From Tretioscincus oriximinensis (taxonomy: Eukaryota > Chordata > Lepidosauria > Squamata > Gymnophthalmidae), in NCBI GenBank assembly GCA_022410635.1, contig JAJVDF010000458.1:218860-282859 (forward strand): a DNA stretch of 64,000 bases, written 5' to 3'. The stretch's first letter is position 1. Each line of letters begins with the position of its first letter. Below, one piece after another: positions 33,514-46,502 of this stretch. The position numbers and the translations under genes were made by a program. The notes beneath the pieces were generated by a model. It saw only the letters and a program-made list of their open reading frames with translations, was not told where the DNA came from and did not search any database.

Positions 33514-34841
33514 GAAGGAACTACAGTTCTCTTGTGGATCTTACAGGCAGTTGCGGTGGTACGTGGATTTTTCCACATTGCAAGTGCTTTAGTCCAGAAT
33601 AAAAATAAAATGCGGGGGAAAGCAGATGCAGTCTTGGTCTTCCACATGATAACTGAACTGATGATTGATAAGAAATTGGGTATGGATATTCAATTGCTGT
33701 TGTGCCACTACTCAGATTCTCATGTCAGCATTCAATGAATTGTAAAGGTACAGTAGTGATGGTCAGATATTGATGCTGTTATTCATTTTTATAGATTATT
33801 TGTTTTTCTATGCTTTATTTGCTACTGCAATTGTTCGTCCCCATTACAAAGAGTAGGCTATCCTATTCCAGGCCAGTCCTTAGGGGTCCTCTGGAAGAAC
33901 AAGAAGCACTCCCAACAATTGGGACCCACTGCAGGGAAGGAAATCTTTGTTGCTGGCTTTTGCCAGCAGTTTTAAATTTCCCCACTGGTGTTCCAGCACA
34001 GGAAATTCAAACTGCTGCCTTGCTGCCGTGGACCCTGATTCTAGGTGTTGCTTCTCGTTCCAATAGGACCACTTGGTTTTATGCAAGTGAAACCTTGTGC
34101 AAAACCAAGTTTTGTTTTTGTTTTTTAAAATATGCATGCCATGCCATGTGTGGCTGCTAAAACAGAACAAAATCAGGACAAGAAAAGGAAGAAAACAATG
34201 AAGTGGATTTAGATCTGCTTTCCAAACCACTTCTCCCCTCTCCCTTCCCCCAGTCAGAACGCAGCCTTGGATAACACTGAGTGTCCAAACTATGGATTTC
34301 CATGTATGAAAAATATGGATTTTTCAGAGTGCCTTAGATTCTATAAACACCAGAAAATACTTATTATCTGGTTTAGAATTCTTCCAGGACAATTCAAGAA
34401 CTCAGAGAAATGGTAATTGAGATGTTCTAGTTGACTTATGGTCTTCTTGAAATTAAATTTGAACTCCATTCCACCTAGTAATATGTGATCTCTCTTCCCT
34501 CTGAAATAACCTCTTGCTGTTACTGGCAATGACTTCTCTAGGCAGAGTTACACAGCTGTAACATCTCCTGGGTAGGCAGCTAAGAGCCTCATCTCACCTG
34601 CCAGGAAGCTCAGAGTCATCTTCTTTGCTTTAAGGGTGACTCAGCTAAGAGAACAAAATAAATGTTTCCTTTGATGGACTTATCAGGATATACAAACATT
34701 TCACATGAATGTATGGTGTCAAGTTTGTTTTAGGGGGCCAAGAATAAAGATGAGCATTCATCTATAGCTCCAGACACATGATTCATACCTTTGGCTGCAG
34801 ACAGCGGGTGGAGGGATCAGACCACAGTGGTACTTATGTGC
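33514..34841 (+). other. Gene-free sequence, nothing recognised
   Basis: Overlapping frames on both strands at 33810-34230 show no recognisable protein. Confidence 0.5.
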
Positions 34842-34971
34842 TAGGCTGACCAAATGACCCCTTTTTGGGGAGGTTGGAAACTTGGTTTTGGGGTGCCTCC
34901 CAGGTTTTTTTTTAAATTTTTTTCAAAAAAGGATTCACCCCCCCCCCAAAAGGGGTCATCTGGGCAGCCTA
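34842..34971. mobile_element. hAT-like palindromic MITE, family C copy 3 (shortened)
   Basis: TAGGCTGACCAAATGACCCC ... AGGGGTCATCTGGGCAGCCTA-type ends; flanks TTATGTGC and CTATGTGC agree at 7 of 8 bases. The loop and part of both arms are deleted. Confidence 0.8.
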
Positions 34972-34984
34972 CTATGTGCTGATG

Positions 34985-35310
34985 ATTCTGCTCCATGGAG
35001 TTCTTGCAGTGCATCCGCAAAAAAAGGTCCTTTGCCTCTGAATATTCTTTAGCTGATGTTTTGCACAATTGTCATCACTGCAACTGGGGAGACGAGAAGT
35101 CTTCCTGTGTGTACAGATCTTTACTGAGTATACCAGGATACTGTGAGACAACATCAGCTCTGCACTATGCAGAATCATTGGCTAAGCATGCTCAGTATTT
35201 ACTTCCTGGTTAGTCACCTTGTCGGTTCCACATGGATTCAGAGATACAGTGTAAAGAGTTGTGGCGTTTTCCATTATAAAGGTTTGTATTTCTTTTATAA
35301 ACTTACCAGA
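34985..35310 (-). repeat. Unclassified dispersed repeat D, copy 3 (reverse)
   Basis: Reverse complement of the blocks seen at 24430 and 29400: read on the minus strand it has AACCAGGAAGTAAATACTGA, GCATGCTTAGC, GATTCTGCATAG, then GGACCTTTTTTTGCGGATGC and AAGAACTCCATGGAGCAGA. It abuts family C copy 3. Confidence 0.65.
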
Positions 35311-35329
35311 TACCCCAGAGGGAGGGGGG

Positions 35330-36000
35330 AAGAGCAGGCCTGAGCAGGGGCGTGGCTTCCTGAATCCCTGTTTGGGAGGGGGCATGGCTGGAGGAGCCAG
35401 CCAATGGGGCCTCGAATAGCCGGCTGGTCAGCAGATAAAAGGGAAGCTGACCAGGGCTAGAGGCCTTTCTGTCGAGTAAGACTTGTGGTGTAGCAAGTTG
35501 ACAGAGGGGTCTGCTTCTGATCTGCCTCAGGGGGAGGGGGTGGAAGTGTATGGTGGCCTGAAAGAGTCAAAGTTGAGGCTTGACTTGGGGCTGGAACAAA
35601 TAAATGGACATTGCGCCTGTCGCTTTAAGTTCTGGAAACAAATGTTGCACTTGCTTGGAGTTTGAGCTTGAGTCAGGCTTACTTTATAAACGCCGAAGCT
35701 TTATTCTTATCTTCTTTCTATTTCTTATGTGTAAACAATAAACTTGTTATTTTTTCAATTCAAATATCTTTCTTTCTTTTGTTTCTGTAACAACACTAAA
35801 TAAGCACACTACTGGTGGGGACTGGGAATAAAGCCCCATCACTGAGGTAAACGCAGAGACCTTGTGTAGGCCGGAGGATATGACTGTTACTCCAAGTAGT
35901 TGTGGGTGCTGGCTTGGGCAACAGGGTGTTATTGTGGAATCCCTAGCTGGGAGGGTCATCTAATCGTGGGGCCCTCAAGTAGGGGTCGCCACAAGGCTGC
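35330..36000 (+). mobile_element. Possible retroviral-type LTR
   Basis: A 670-bp block with the order of an LTR: GC-richer U3-like part, TATA-like AGATAAAAGG (about 35435), then AATAAA in AACAATAAACTTG (about 35737) followed by a T-rich stretch, and a G-rich leader-like part. It may begin at TGAGCAGGGG and end at CGCCACA. No flanking duplication, primer site or second LTR was confirmed and no viral gene is present. Confidence 0.4.
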
Positions 36001-38175
36001 ATTCCATAATTGTTTTTCACAAGGCAGATTTTAACACATTTGTCGTAACGATGTCTGCATAGTCCTGCAGACATAATGGCGGTTTCTCAGCGATGTAGTC
36101 ACTGCAAACCTGCCTTGCAGTGGGTTTAATGAGAGCTGATATTTTTAGCTCCCATGGCACTGTGTGCCAAAAACCTGCTCCTTTTTTTAGTGCGGCCAAT
36201 TAGCGGCAAGCCCTGCAAAGCAGGGTGGAGGTGACGGAAGGTTTGCTCTCGGCCACTTATGGGCCAGTCCTTCCTCTCATCCACCTATGGCAGCCGCCAC
36301 ACAACATGTGCAAACAGCCACCCTCCCGCAATGAAAGGTAAGACTGCTTTTTAGCCCCATGTGTGGATGCAGCTGTAATGTGCCTGCAACCTTAAAGACG
36401 CTACCGTATCTCATCAGGACAACCTCATTCATAAGTTGTCATTCCATAACCCTGTGTGAGTGTTGCAATGAATGGACGTGGTTTGAACAAATGCTTTTTT
36501 GAAGTATTACTTACCAAACTGCTTTCATCTGCATATAGTTGTTAGAAGCAAGCAGACTTCTAATAATGGAGTAGAATTGCTGGATCAGCATATGGCATGG
36601 GAAACAATACAGTATAAATTACTACTTAATAATCAGGTTTGTATTCTTTCAGACAACTCAGTACTACTATTATAATTACATGAAGCTCATTTCTTCAAGG
36701 AACAGCATGAAACAGCAAACAGAGCATATGGTTACTTCTCTGCATTCTCACATTCAGTGCACACCCATTCCAAGGCACCTTTGAATCTTGGGCTAATAAT
36801 AGCTTATAATTCTTCAGAATACTTTTGATTTTTTTTGCATTTTGTATTTCTCCCTCAAGCTGATATTTTCCATATTACAAAAACAAACAAAAAATCATAT
36901 TTAAACATCAGAACTGAGTATGTGCTACTGTTTTGCAGATCTGCTGCTGTTTCTTGAAGTCTCTTTCTTTTTTATTTTCTTTTATGGCTTTACAAAGTAC
37001 ATTTCCAAGAACATTCCACAGATCCTGCTTCACGAAGCTTTTTAGCGAGCGCAAAAAAGTTACACCCATTGCTTCCATCAGAAGATGCCAAACTGAAAAC
37101 TTACTGTCTAACATAACTGTCTCTTTGTGTGCTTCCAACTAACGTCTTGGTTATTTGGTTATTTAATGAATAAGAACAGCTTAAAATCCTCCTTAAAGCT
37201 CCTCACCATCCAATGCTTGCAATATTAACCCTCCAAAAGTAACAATGTAGTCTCCATTCGGACAGACACATTAAGAGAGAAGATTTTCTAAAATGGATTT
37301 TTCTGTCGCCTCATAATTTTTCCCCTCAGAATGAATCGGGGGACACCAGCACATTTCCCACTCTGATCCGCCTGTTCCGAGCTGTGACTGGCTACAAAAT
37401 GCCACCTTGCTCCATCGCCACCCCTCCTTCCTTTGCCTTTCAAAGGGGGAAAAAGAAAACACAGAGCTAAAGGTTTTTCAACTGGCCATCTAAGCTATTG
37501 ACTGAAGGGTAAGATCCCACCTCTTAGGTTCCACCAGAGGCTATAGAGAGAAAAAAGCTGGATGGGGGAAAGGAACCCATTGGCAGGAGGAAGGGACTCC
37601 TCAATTTCTGGAGGGGGGAGGGGAAAAAAAGTGTTGGTCTCATGCATCCCCCTCAGTAAGCCATTGCCAGGAAGGCTGAGGACTGAACATTTATTCTTAG
37701 TTCAGAAGCCCTGGTACTTTCCAGTACTAGACAGCTCAGTCATCTCAAAACTACTTTCCCTCAAAAGGTTGTAGTTGCACTTTCATCTGACGCCCCTGCG
37801 AACTGTTATTTTTAAAAATGCTCATGAAGTCATTTGCTTGAGTGCTGACAACTTTAGTGATCGAGTTTCAGGACTGTGCCATTTGAAACATTCAGCAAAT
37901 AAACACTGGGAAATACCGTAGCTTGAAACAAAAGGTACAGACAGAACTGAAGCTATCTCATGTGACTGAGTTAGGACAAGGATGATGCATGCCATAGAAT
38001 ACATGATAGCCATTCCTCTTCCTGTTTTCATTTTCCAGAATTCCTTTAGGATTTGTGCCACAAATGGTTCAAGCCAAGAATTCCAATGTGTTTCTCATCC
38101 CTTCTACATCACCCTGTGGCTCTGCTCTGTAGAACTCCCCAAGTCACATGAACAATGGAGTTAAGATAATAGTGT
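36001..38175 (+). other. Gene-free sequence, mostly unrecognised
   Basis: 36001-36385 begins GGCTGCATTCC and has CATGTGTGGATGCAGCTG near its end, a possible worn inverted-repeat element. The rest shows no recognised gene or repeat. Confidence 0.45.
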
Positions 38176-38582
38176 CAAACTATGTGCACACAGTGTTTTT
38201 CAATCTTATTCGTAGGGCAATCAGGAAGCCCCAGGCACAACTGATAAATGTTTTTCAATAATTGACCCTTAAGAAATGCCTTTTCCCCAGGAATAAACTA
38301 TTGCTCAGATATTCAAGCATTGTTCAAGAGAACCCCCATATGTTTGTGCAAAAATTAGATGCTAGATGATAAAACAATCAAGAACACAGCAGTTGTTTCT
38401 TTTGACTGTTGCAAGTAAAAAAAAAATTTTTGGACTGCACTGGGACAAGATCAGTAAACGATGTTACGTAACTGGGGCATTGGTCATGGAATATACATGT
38501 TTGATGTGCATGGACACGCGATTGCTATATTCTGGATTATAGCACTGTAACAGTTTTTAACTCGTAGTGTGCACCTAGCTTA
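38176..38582 (+). mobile_element. Dispersed element E, copy 1
   Basis: About 407 bp that recurs in reverse at 46503-46912. The ends carry ACTATGTGCACAC and GTGTGCACCTAGC, a short inverted repeat, so a DNA transposon is likely. No coding capacity. Confidence 0.75.
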
Positions 38583-41500
38583 AGGCAGGATGTGATGGCA
38601 CACCTGGGTTGAGAGGTTCTGGTGTCTGGTCTATACCCAGAGGCTATCTGTTAACCCTTTGAGACTAGAATCTCCAAACAAAGCACTCCAGGCAAGGTAT
38701 AAAGCAAAATAAACAGTTTTACTTAAAGAAAATAAAGAAGGGTTACTCCACCCCAGGGGCTTATAGAAATAAAATAAAAGAGTACTTCACAAAAGATGTT
38801 CTCTTGATTGCAGTCCTCTTTCTGGGATGTTTAGATCTGAAGAATTCTGGACTCCTTTCCAATGAAGCTAAAGGCAGGTCAGACGCTCCAAAATGTCTCT
38901 TGGACTAGTTGGTTACTTAGTTAGCTAGTTAGTTAGCTAGCTAGTTAGCTAGTTAGTGCTAAGGTTGCCTGATTGAGCTGCAAAGGCCTTGAATACCAGA
39001 CAAAATGCAAAGCCTTACCTCTAGGTCTCAGATGTGAAAAAGAAACTAACTCAACAGAGGGAGTCTTTTCTAAAGAAGGTTGGGGCAAACCAACTGTAGC
39101 TAACTCCAAAGCTAATACAGAGAATAGACTACACTAAAGAACTAGGACAAACCAAGACTTCACACAGGATCAGCTAGGCTGTTTGTTCAGGTCAATAGTC
39201 CCTGGAAAATGTTGCATTCACATTTCAGATTACAGTGCATTTATGTGGATCTTGGCAAAAAATGGTCTGTACCGAGGGGATATGTCTTGAATACAGCCTC
39301 ATGTTCTCACAGAAAAACTGACCCCCTTAACTGTATGGACAGTTAAGCCAGTTTATCTTTGAACTACATTTAGATGTACTTCTGGAAGTGGCACCAGAGA
39401 TACCCATGGCATGAATATTTGCTTATTTGTGAAGTGTATGAAGCACTGTAGGTCTACACTGCTCTTGCAGCCAAAGATACAAAACCTACAGTATGTAATA
39501 TTTCCCCTGCAGTATTGACAATGTGTTGCACGTCAGTGGGGAGGAACTCAAAATTGACGTTCAAAAATCTCCACTGTGGCAAAAGGGAACTTTCTCCCTT
39601 GTTGCTGAATGAGGAAATGGCCCTTTCATTTGCTAACACTTTTTAGAAGTGTTTTTGCTGATGATGCTTCAGAGTTCATGTTTTGTCCGTTCACAGACTT
39701 GGCCAAGTGACAGACCTAAGCAAGCATTTGCTACAGCAGCTTGAATCTGCAATTCAATATCTGAACGATTGCTTTATGCTTTTTCAAAGGAACCTCTTTG
39801 ATTCTGAACTCGCAGCTTTAGATTTAAGCAGATTTCAAAAGCTGCTGTGTGCACCATTACCTTGCTAAGCAAATTAAAGACTGAAAACTGCAAATGCAGC
39901 AAAAAAGAAAACAAAATGATTGGGGGAAAAATCAGTCAAGGGAATGAATATTATTACAATAATACAAAACAACATAATCCTTTGACTACTTGAGGTCACA
40001 CTCTAAGCAGACCTTAGTTAAAATATATTTATAGTAAGAAAGAAATTAATATAAATAGAGGTGCAAGCATGTTTTTATGGCATTATTCTATTAATTTATT
40101 CTATTGAGAATTCTTACATGTTTAGTTTTTCTCTCTTTTCTCATTTTTCTTTCTTAATTGTGGAAAATCCATTACAGCATTTTGTTTGATTTGTATAATT
40201 TATATTTTCTGAAGTATTACTGATCAATATGAATATCTTATATTTTACTATAAATATTGGTTGTTCTATCCTGTGGTGGAAGGGGTGTTAAGAATTATGC
40301 TACTAAGTGGGATGGATGAATACATGGGAGGAGTTTTTTGTTGATTGTTATGACAACTATATATGTTTAACTGTATGTTTCTCTTTGGGGAAAAAAGGGC
40401 ATTATAAATATTTAATTAATATTATTTATTATTAGGTTTTTGGATTAGTAGTGGGCCAAAGATTGGAATCATAGAGCAAAGCAAATAAATCAGTGTGAAA
40501 TTAAAAATAGGGATGTGCAAAACACCATTTCATTCTGAATGGATATTCTACTTTGGAGGTAGAGTTCCTAAGTGGAATTCCCCCAAGTGATGTCACATAA
40601 CGAAGTCATTGGGCACTTTCTTTCTCACATTTAAATAAGCACTTAATCTGTTGAGTCCTTTGCCTGGAAAAGGAAAGTGAGAAGACGTAACAATCACACT
40701 GTTGTCCCATTTTCACCATCCCGTAAATCAAAGCTAAATTTTATTCAGGTCCTAGTAAAATAGCCAGAGTATGGCTTTTCCCAAAGGACATAGCCTTGCA
40801 TGGGACTGTATATCTTAACTTACTTATTCAACTTTCAAAAATGAAAGCGAATTAATTGGTAACATAATATTCTTGTTTTCACTGCAATATGCTTAAAAGC
40901 AGTGCCAATCCCACTGCATGGTTCCAGAAGAGGGTCTTGGATTTTTGTTAACTGTGGTAAGCTAAGCTTTGATATCAGGCAGAACTAAGTGTGGTTGGAT
41001 GTGATTTATGGAGAACAAAAGCTAACAGAAAATTGCCTTTTTAGCCCCTTATGATGAGCAAAGTATGATGAATTCATGGGTTTTTCTTTTAATTGAGTAT
41101 TGAGTGTTGACTATTGCAATAAATGATATTGTAATAATTATCCTTCCTAAACATGCAAAGGAAATTCCTCTATGTATTGCTCATTTGTTGGACAAGGATA
41201 ATAAAGGTGTCCTGATTGCTCATGTGTGTCCTCTAAGGCCTAGGGGGAAAACATGATTTACTAGGCAAGTGATGGGGGAGCCAGAGCAGAGAGCTCATGG
41301 ACAGAGGTAACTGATAGTTGCAGAAAAATCATTCCTGAAATCTGTGTAAGTAAAATCAAAAATAAATTGGGCAAATCCTGCTCCAAGGTGAGCTGTCTGT
41401 GAAATAATCTTTCACATCTTTTTCATATCTATTGATTGCCAATGCATATGTAACAGCATTGGTCCTTTGCCTATTTACTCAAAATAAAATGTACGGTTGC

Positions 41501-41768
41501 ATCCACATATCAGCTTCCTACCTTCATGGGAGCAACGGGAGGCAGTTGGACCACACAGGATTGCATCTTCCCAGCGATCAGTTCATTGCAAAGTGCCAAA
41601 AGCTTCTCAACAGCTGACTGCTGGGAAAATGTGATCCTGCAGTGGAGCCCTCCAGGGAACCTCGGCATCCTCGGCATAGAGGACTTTCCCACAACCGCAT
41701 AGAGACTGCATGCAAAGTCACGTGAACCTTGCTAGCAGGTTCAATCACATCATATGCTGTCTCAAAAC
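38583..41768 (+). other. Gene-free sequence with a TTAG/CTAG repeat
   Basis: A tetranucleotide run of TTAG and CTAG units spans about 38919-38957. No gene is recognised; the frame at 39683-39868 has no similarity I know. Confidence 0.5.

Positions 41769-41851
<83 letters not shown>
41769..41851 (+). repeat. AAT trinucleotide microsatellite
   Basis: About 27 pure AAT units. Confidence 0.97.
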
Positions 41852-41853
<2 letters not shown>

Positions 41854-42767
41854 GTCTCTTTATAATTGCATGAGTTCATTTTGCATTCATGGATTTTCAA
41901 ATCATTTGTTTAGAAGAAAGTGTCCAATCATCAGATGTTCAATAAAAGTGCCTTCCACATGGATGTTTGTATAGTTATTTTACTACCTCCCTTGACAACA
42001 GTTTCTGCCTATTTTTCTTTCTCTGTGATTAGTAAAAGTCCTCTGGCTCTGTGACTAGTTAAATATCCCTTGTTTTTATTTTCTCAGTTTCACATTTCTG
42101 GAGATCTGGACTTGTAAAATAGAATCATAATATTTACTATATGTGATTCCCTGTTGTTCCAATTGCTCTTTAATTTCTTAATTGCCATGATGCTTCCATT
42201 GCTTGCTCTTCTACTTCAGTTGTCCTATCACTCCATTTTCAGGAGAACAAGGCAGTCACAGGTTTCTGCATTTTTGGAAAAAAGAATATTTGTATATTCC
42301 AATGTACAAATACAAGTTACGTTGCTGGTGCTCTCCTTTGAGGGCCAGAAAAATTCGCACCCATTAGTTCCACAGTTTTCTCACCAAACAGGAGATCAAA
42401 GTGGTTTTGGAGAGAAATCCTCCAGTGCTAAAAAATTCTGTCCAACACCAAGATAGGATTTCCAACATTTCAAGTCCGAGAAGTTGCACCCTGAGAATTT
42501 ATTTCTGTTAGGAAAAAAGAATAATCTCCCTGAAGATGGCTCTTTCACAATGACTCTTTCTTAGGATCACACCCTAAGAAACTAAAAAGCAGCCACCAGA
42601 AGCATAGATCACTTTAAAGAACTGTTTCTTGGGTGATGACAACGGCTTTGTTGCTCATATGCTTTCTGTGCAAGCTGAATGTATTTGCTTTGTTTGAACC
42701 TGTCTCAGATTTGATATCAGCTTACCAGAGTTAACAGAGGAGACAGGCAGAATCTGTGGGAAATACT
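41852..42767 (+). other. Gene-free sequence, nothing recognised
   Basis: No gene or repeat recognised before the hAT-like element. Confidence 0.5.
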
Positions 42768-43741
42768 TAGGGTTGCCACCTTTTGATAAGTGAAATAAGG
42801 GACATTTCCCAAAAGTAATGGACACTAATAAACCCTCAAAATTAATAATTAAAGGGGATTTTTAGCTAAATGTGATACTAATTAATGAACAGCTAAAGGC
42901 AATAGTAAGGCATAAGGAAATTTGACACTTACAAATGAAAAGGAGCCTTGATAAGGCTTTTGTGGGGTCAGCGACTACGACAAAGCTGCAGCTTAAAAGG
43001 AAAGGAAAAACTACCTGCCTGAATTTGTGCCCAAAGCTGGTGGGTGCAACGAAGACGAGTGAGCACAAAGAACAAGCTCTCCAATGCTTGTCTTCTGGAC
43101 AAACAGCGCGGTGGAGGGGGTGAAGCTGCTTTTTCACCCCTCCGTCACTCAACAGCAGCAGGCAACATGCACCGGGTCTAAGGTTGCCATGCGTCCCGGG
43201 AAGCCGGGACAATCCCGGCTTTGGGGACTAAAATATAGTCCCCTCTGGGTTTTAAGAGAAAACCCGATGCTGCATCAGGGAATATAAAAATCCAGGATTT
43301 TAAAGGCAAAGGAACCGTCAGAACTGACTGCTGCAGCCGAGCAACGCTTTCCAGGGTCCTGGAAGGAACCTCGGAGCGTGCCGTAGCTGATCCTCTGCTG
43401 GAGGCGGGGTTTTTGCGCCTGCTATCAGGTATAGCGCACCAACTCCACTTGGGTTTGTGACGGGAGAACAGAGCTTTTGTGCAACTCTGTTCTGCCTATC
43501 TCACCACAAACATCCATGTGTGTGGGTGCATGTGCACGTGCATGTGCTCACCGCCACCCCCTTCCCGGTTTGGGGCTGCCAAAATATGGCAACCCTAACT
43601 GGGTTGGGCCCGGAAGTCAAGCGCCGTCGGCAACTGCATCCTGCAAGGAATATGGGACACTTGACTCATAATACAGGATGCTTAATTTTTTTACCTGAAA
43701 TACAGGATGTACCTTATAATACACGACAGGTGGCAAACCTT
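42768..43741. mobile_element. hAT-like element with perfect 8-bp target duplication, carrying a nested insertion
   Basis: Ends TAGGGTTGCCACC and GGTGGCAAACCTT are inverted repeats; GAAATACT flanks both sides exactly (42760-42767, 43742-43749). The element's own sequence is about 555 bp, interrupted by a second element at 43179-43597. Neither part encodes a recognisable transposase. Confidence 0.85.
43179..43597. mobile_element. Nested hAT-like element
   Basis: Ends TAAGGTTGCCAT and ATGGCAACCCTA are inverted repeats. Flanks ACCGGGTC (43171-43178) and ACTGGGTT (43598-43605) match at 6 of 8 bases with two C/T transitions. It is GC-richer than its host and carries CCGGGAAGCCGGGACAATCC near the left end. 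Confidence 0.78.
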
Positions 43742-43802
43742 GAAATACTAATAGGCATGGCTGACATGGGGTTACAAAAATGAAGCACAGTTGGTACATT
43801 CA

Positions 43803-43905
43803 GTTCCTGTCCCCATTGAGTCTTATTCTGGGTTGTATCTTGAGATAAAGCTTAGCTACCCATATGTCAGTGTAGACTCTGTCAGGTCCCATTTGAAACC
43901 CAGTC
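43803..43905. mobile_element. Palindromic MITE, family A copy 3 (one arm)
   Basis: CCTGTCCCCATTGAGTCTTA, then TCAGTGTAGACTCTGTCAGG: a worn left arm of the family. Confidence 0.6.
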
Positions 43906-45462
43906 TCAGCAATGTCTATTAGTGTTTCCTACGGATTCTGCCTGTTTCCTCTAACCTGCCTTGGGATCCTTAGGTGAAGGATGGAACATGAAGGAAAGAA
44001 ATCAAAATAAATAGGAACAGGGGAACTGGAAATGAATGGACTTAGAGATAGTTCAGGTCTATTGAATGGCAGATGTAAAGGCCTCATAATTGATCCTGGT
44101 AATGACTTCCCAGATGGTAATGGAAGGAAAAATCCAACGGGTAAATGGCTGATGGGTTGCATCCAGCTTGGTAGCTCAAAAGTTTGGTAGGCCTGCTTTA
44201 GAATGATATTAATTACAAAATTGCATTCCTACATTTATTGCTTGCAGGGGAAATTATATACCAAATACTGCAACATTTGGGGGTGCTGGTATTTTACTGC
44301 ACCATCTGCTCTTGTCATAGCAATGTGCAACCTTACAATTCTTAATTGTTAGCTGAAGTCACTAATTTCTGAGTAGAGAATGAGAGAGACTGTCAAGGTG
44401 ACTAATGCTAATAATGTCATCTCTCCAGCAATGCAGTTCTTCATACGCTTTTGTACTAAAAGTGATTGCTGATAAAATAAGGAAAATACGTAACAGTTAA
44501 AATACATATCTAGTGGGGCACTAAATATAGAAGTTTATATAGTGACAGTTTGTAGCACACAGTACCTGTGACTCACTTCTAATTATAGATCAGTTTTCAT
44601 GAGGGAAGGGAAGAAGGGAATTTGAACCAAGCAGGCATTGGAATGTTTTGCTAGGCTTTAACATTTTTTTTTAATCTGCTCATTCCCTTTTAGTGGCACC
44701 TGACACCCGGCTTTTGATGTTGCAGTCCTTAATTCCATGCATCCAACATGGGATATTTTTAGGCACATAGCAAAATTCCCTAAATGGCTATCAAAACCAC
44801 AACATCATATCTCACTGCAGGATACCATTTCTAACCGCTGCCATTCAGATGATACTCAAGCCATGCATTCTGGACTGTATTTACCAAATGCTAGACTAGG
44901 AGACTTTGCCCTTGAAGGTTGACATGATGTTATGCACAGTTTCAAAGGTAATTTGTCCTTTTCTCCTTCCCGTGCTCCAACATACAGAACATACTAAAAT
45001 GTAGGTAAAATTGTGCCGTTTATTGGGCTATATGAAATTGAAGAATGCTGTGAAATTCAAGGCTATTTTTTTTCAATGCAGATTTCAGTTTGTCCTATTC
45101 AAAGTGCCACTTGTCATTTCATTGCCTGGGATTTTGCAAAATGCTGTTTTTGGAGCCTGCATGGGAGGGGCAAAACTGAATATAACAACTTGATTATATA
45201 GTTGCAAACTGTGTGGACACATTCAGACAAACATATGGCCAATACGTGTTGGGTGAGGATTTTACAGAAAACACATGTAGTCAGCTCAGATTCAGGCAGC
45301 TTTGAATCCTTTTTATCCCCCTTTGTGAGAACTCAGACTTAAAGAGGTATCCATTGAATAAAAGTAAATCTGTAATGGCAGACATTTTTGCCTTCCTTCA
45401 CTTTACTGCAGTTTGAAACCTCAGAAAAATCTGCATCTTTAACTTTGGGATTTCATAATTCT
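43906..45462 (+). other. Gene-free sequence, nothing recognised
   Basis: No gene or clear repeat. Confidence 0.5.
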
Positions 45463-45479
45463 GAAGGCATTATTTCTTT

Positions 45480-45655
45480 CTTTAAAAAANTTTTTTTTTA
45501 AAGAAAACAAACAAACAAAACATACATAAACATTGATGACCCCCCCCAAACCCTCCCCACAGTGAATAGGTATAAAGATGTAATATTACAGAATCAGTCG
45601 TTGTTCCAGGAACATCTGCATTGTTTCTTTGATTAGAGCTGGAGATGACAATGAC
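45480..45655 (-). mobile_element. Short L1-type retrotransposon insertion with 17-bp target duplication
   Basis: GAAGGCATTATTTCTTT stands exactly on both sides (45463-45479, 45656-45672). The insert starts on the + strand with a T/A-rich run (reversed poly-A) and resembles the 3' UTR start of the L1 at 20830. It is 5'-truncated to 176 bp. Confidence 0.85.
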
Positions 45656-45672
45656 GAAGGCATTATTTCTTT

Positions 45673-46502
45673 AAGTCAGGTTGTGCATTTAAGGATTTTA
45701 CACTAAATAACCAACTAGTAGGTAGCAACGATGATCAATAGATGACTTGGCTGCAAATACAGGGAGCAGTGTAGCAAACTGAGATAAATGTTCTGAGCAG
45801 CATACTCAGATTACTGTTTAGATAGATTGTTGTCTTAAAGGAACAACAGAAAAAAAACCATCTCCAACTTGTACCCTGTGATACCATTATGGCTATTTTA
45901 GCCATTTCCTAAATATTTCAAAAGGCAAATAACAAGTACGTCATCTCCCACAACCAAACCCAATTTGGACGGTATTAAACGTGGGGTTTCTGATGACTCT
46001 AAGGGGCTGTTGTGCACTTCATCACAGTATTTTGCACATATATATTTTGTATATTTTTTGTCCAGAATAACAATTGACAGATATGTACTATATTTGTCCC
46101 CGGGGCTCTTACACAGCTCCTTAGTTTTATGTAAACATGCTTTTTAAAACTAAATGCAAACTAACCATTTTAAAAGAAATTGTTGTACCTCTTGATTGAT
46201 TGATTGATTGATGGTATAATGTTTTGCTGGTGAGCAAGTTCACTTTCTTTAGTGCCCCAAAATTATCATGACCATGAGCTATTTTAAAGAGACCATTCCA
46301 CACTGGAAAGCCAGTGTCTGGAAAAGAACACATCCCCTTGCTGATTAGGTAAATGTACCAAATGAGAAAATGTCCTGTTAACATACTACTATAATCACTG
46401 ATTATCCCTTTGTACAACTGATTACTAACAGCTTGATTTTTGTTGTTGTTCAAAGGAACTAACAAAGGGCAATGAACGCTCAAAACCTGGGAATCTTAGC
46501 TA
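45673..46502 (+). other. Gene-free sequence with a short GATT repeat
   Basis: A GATT run (about five units) lies at 46193-46211. Nothing else recognised. Confidence 0.5.
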
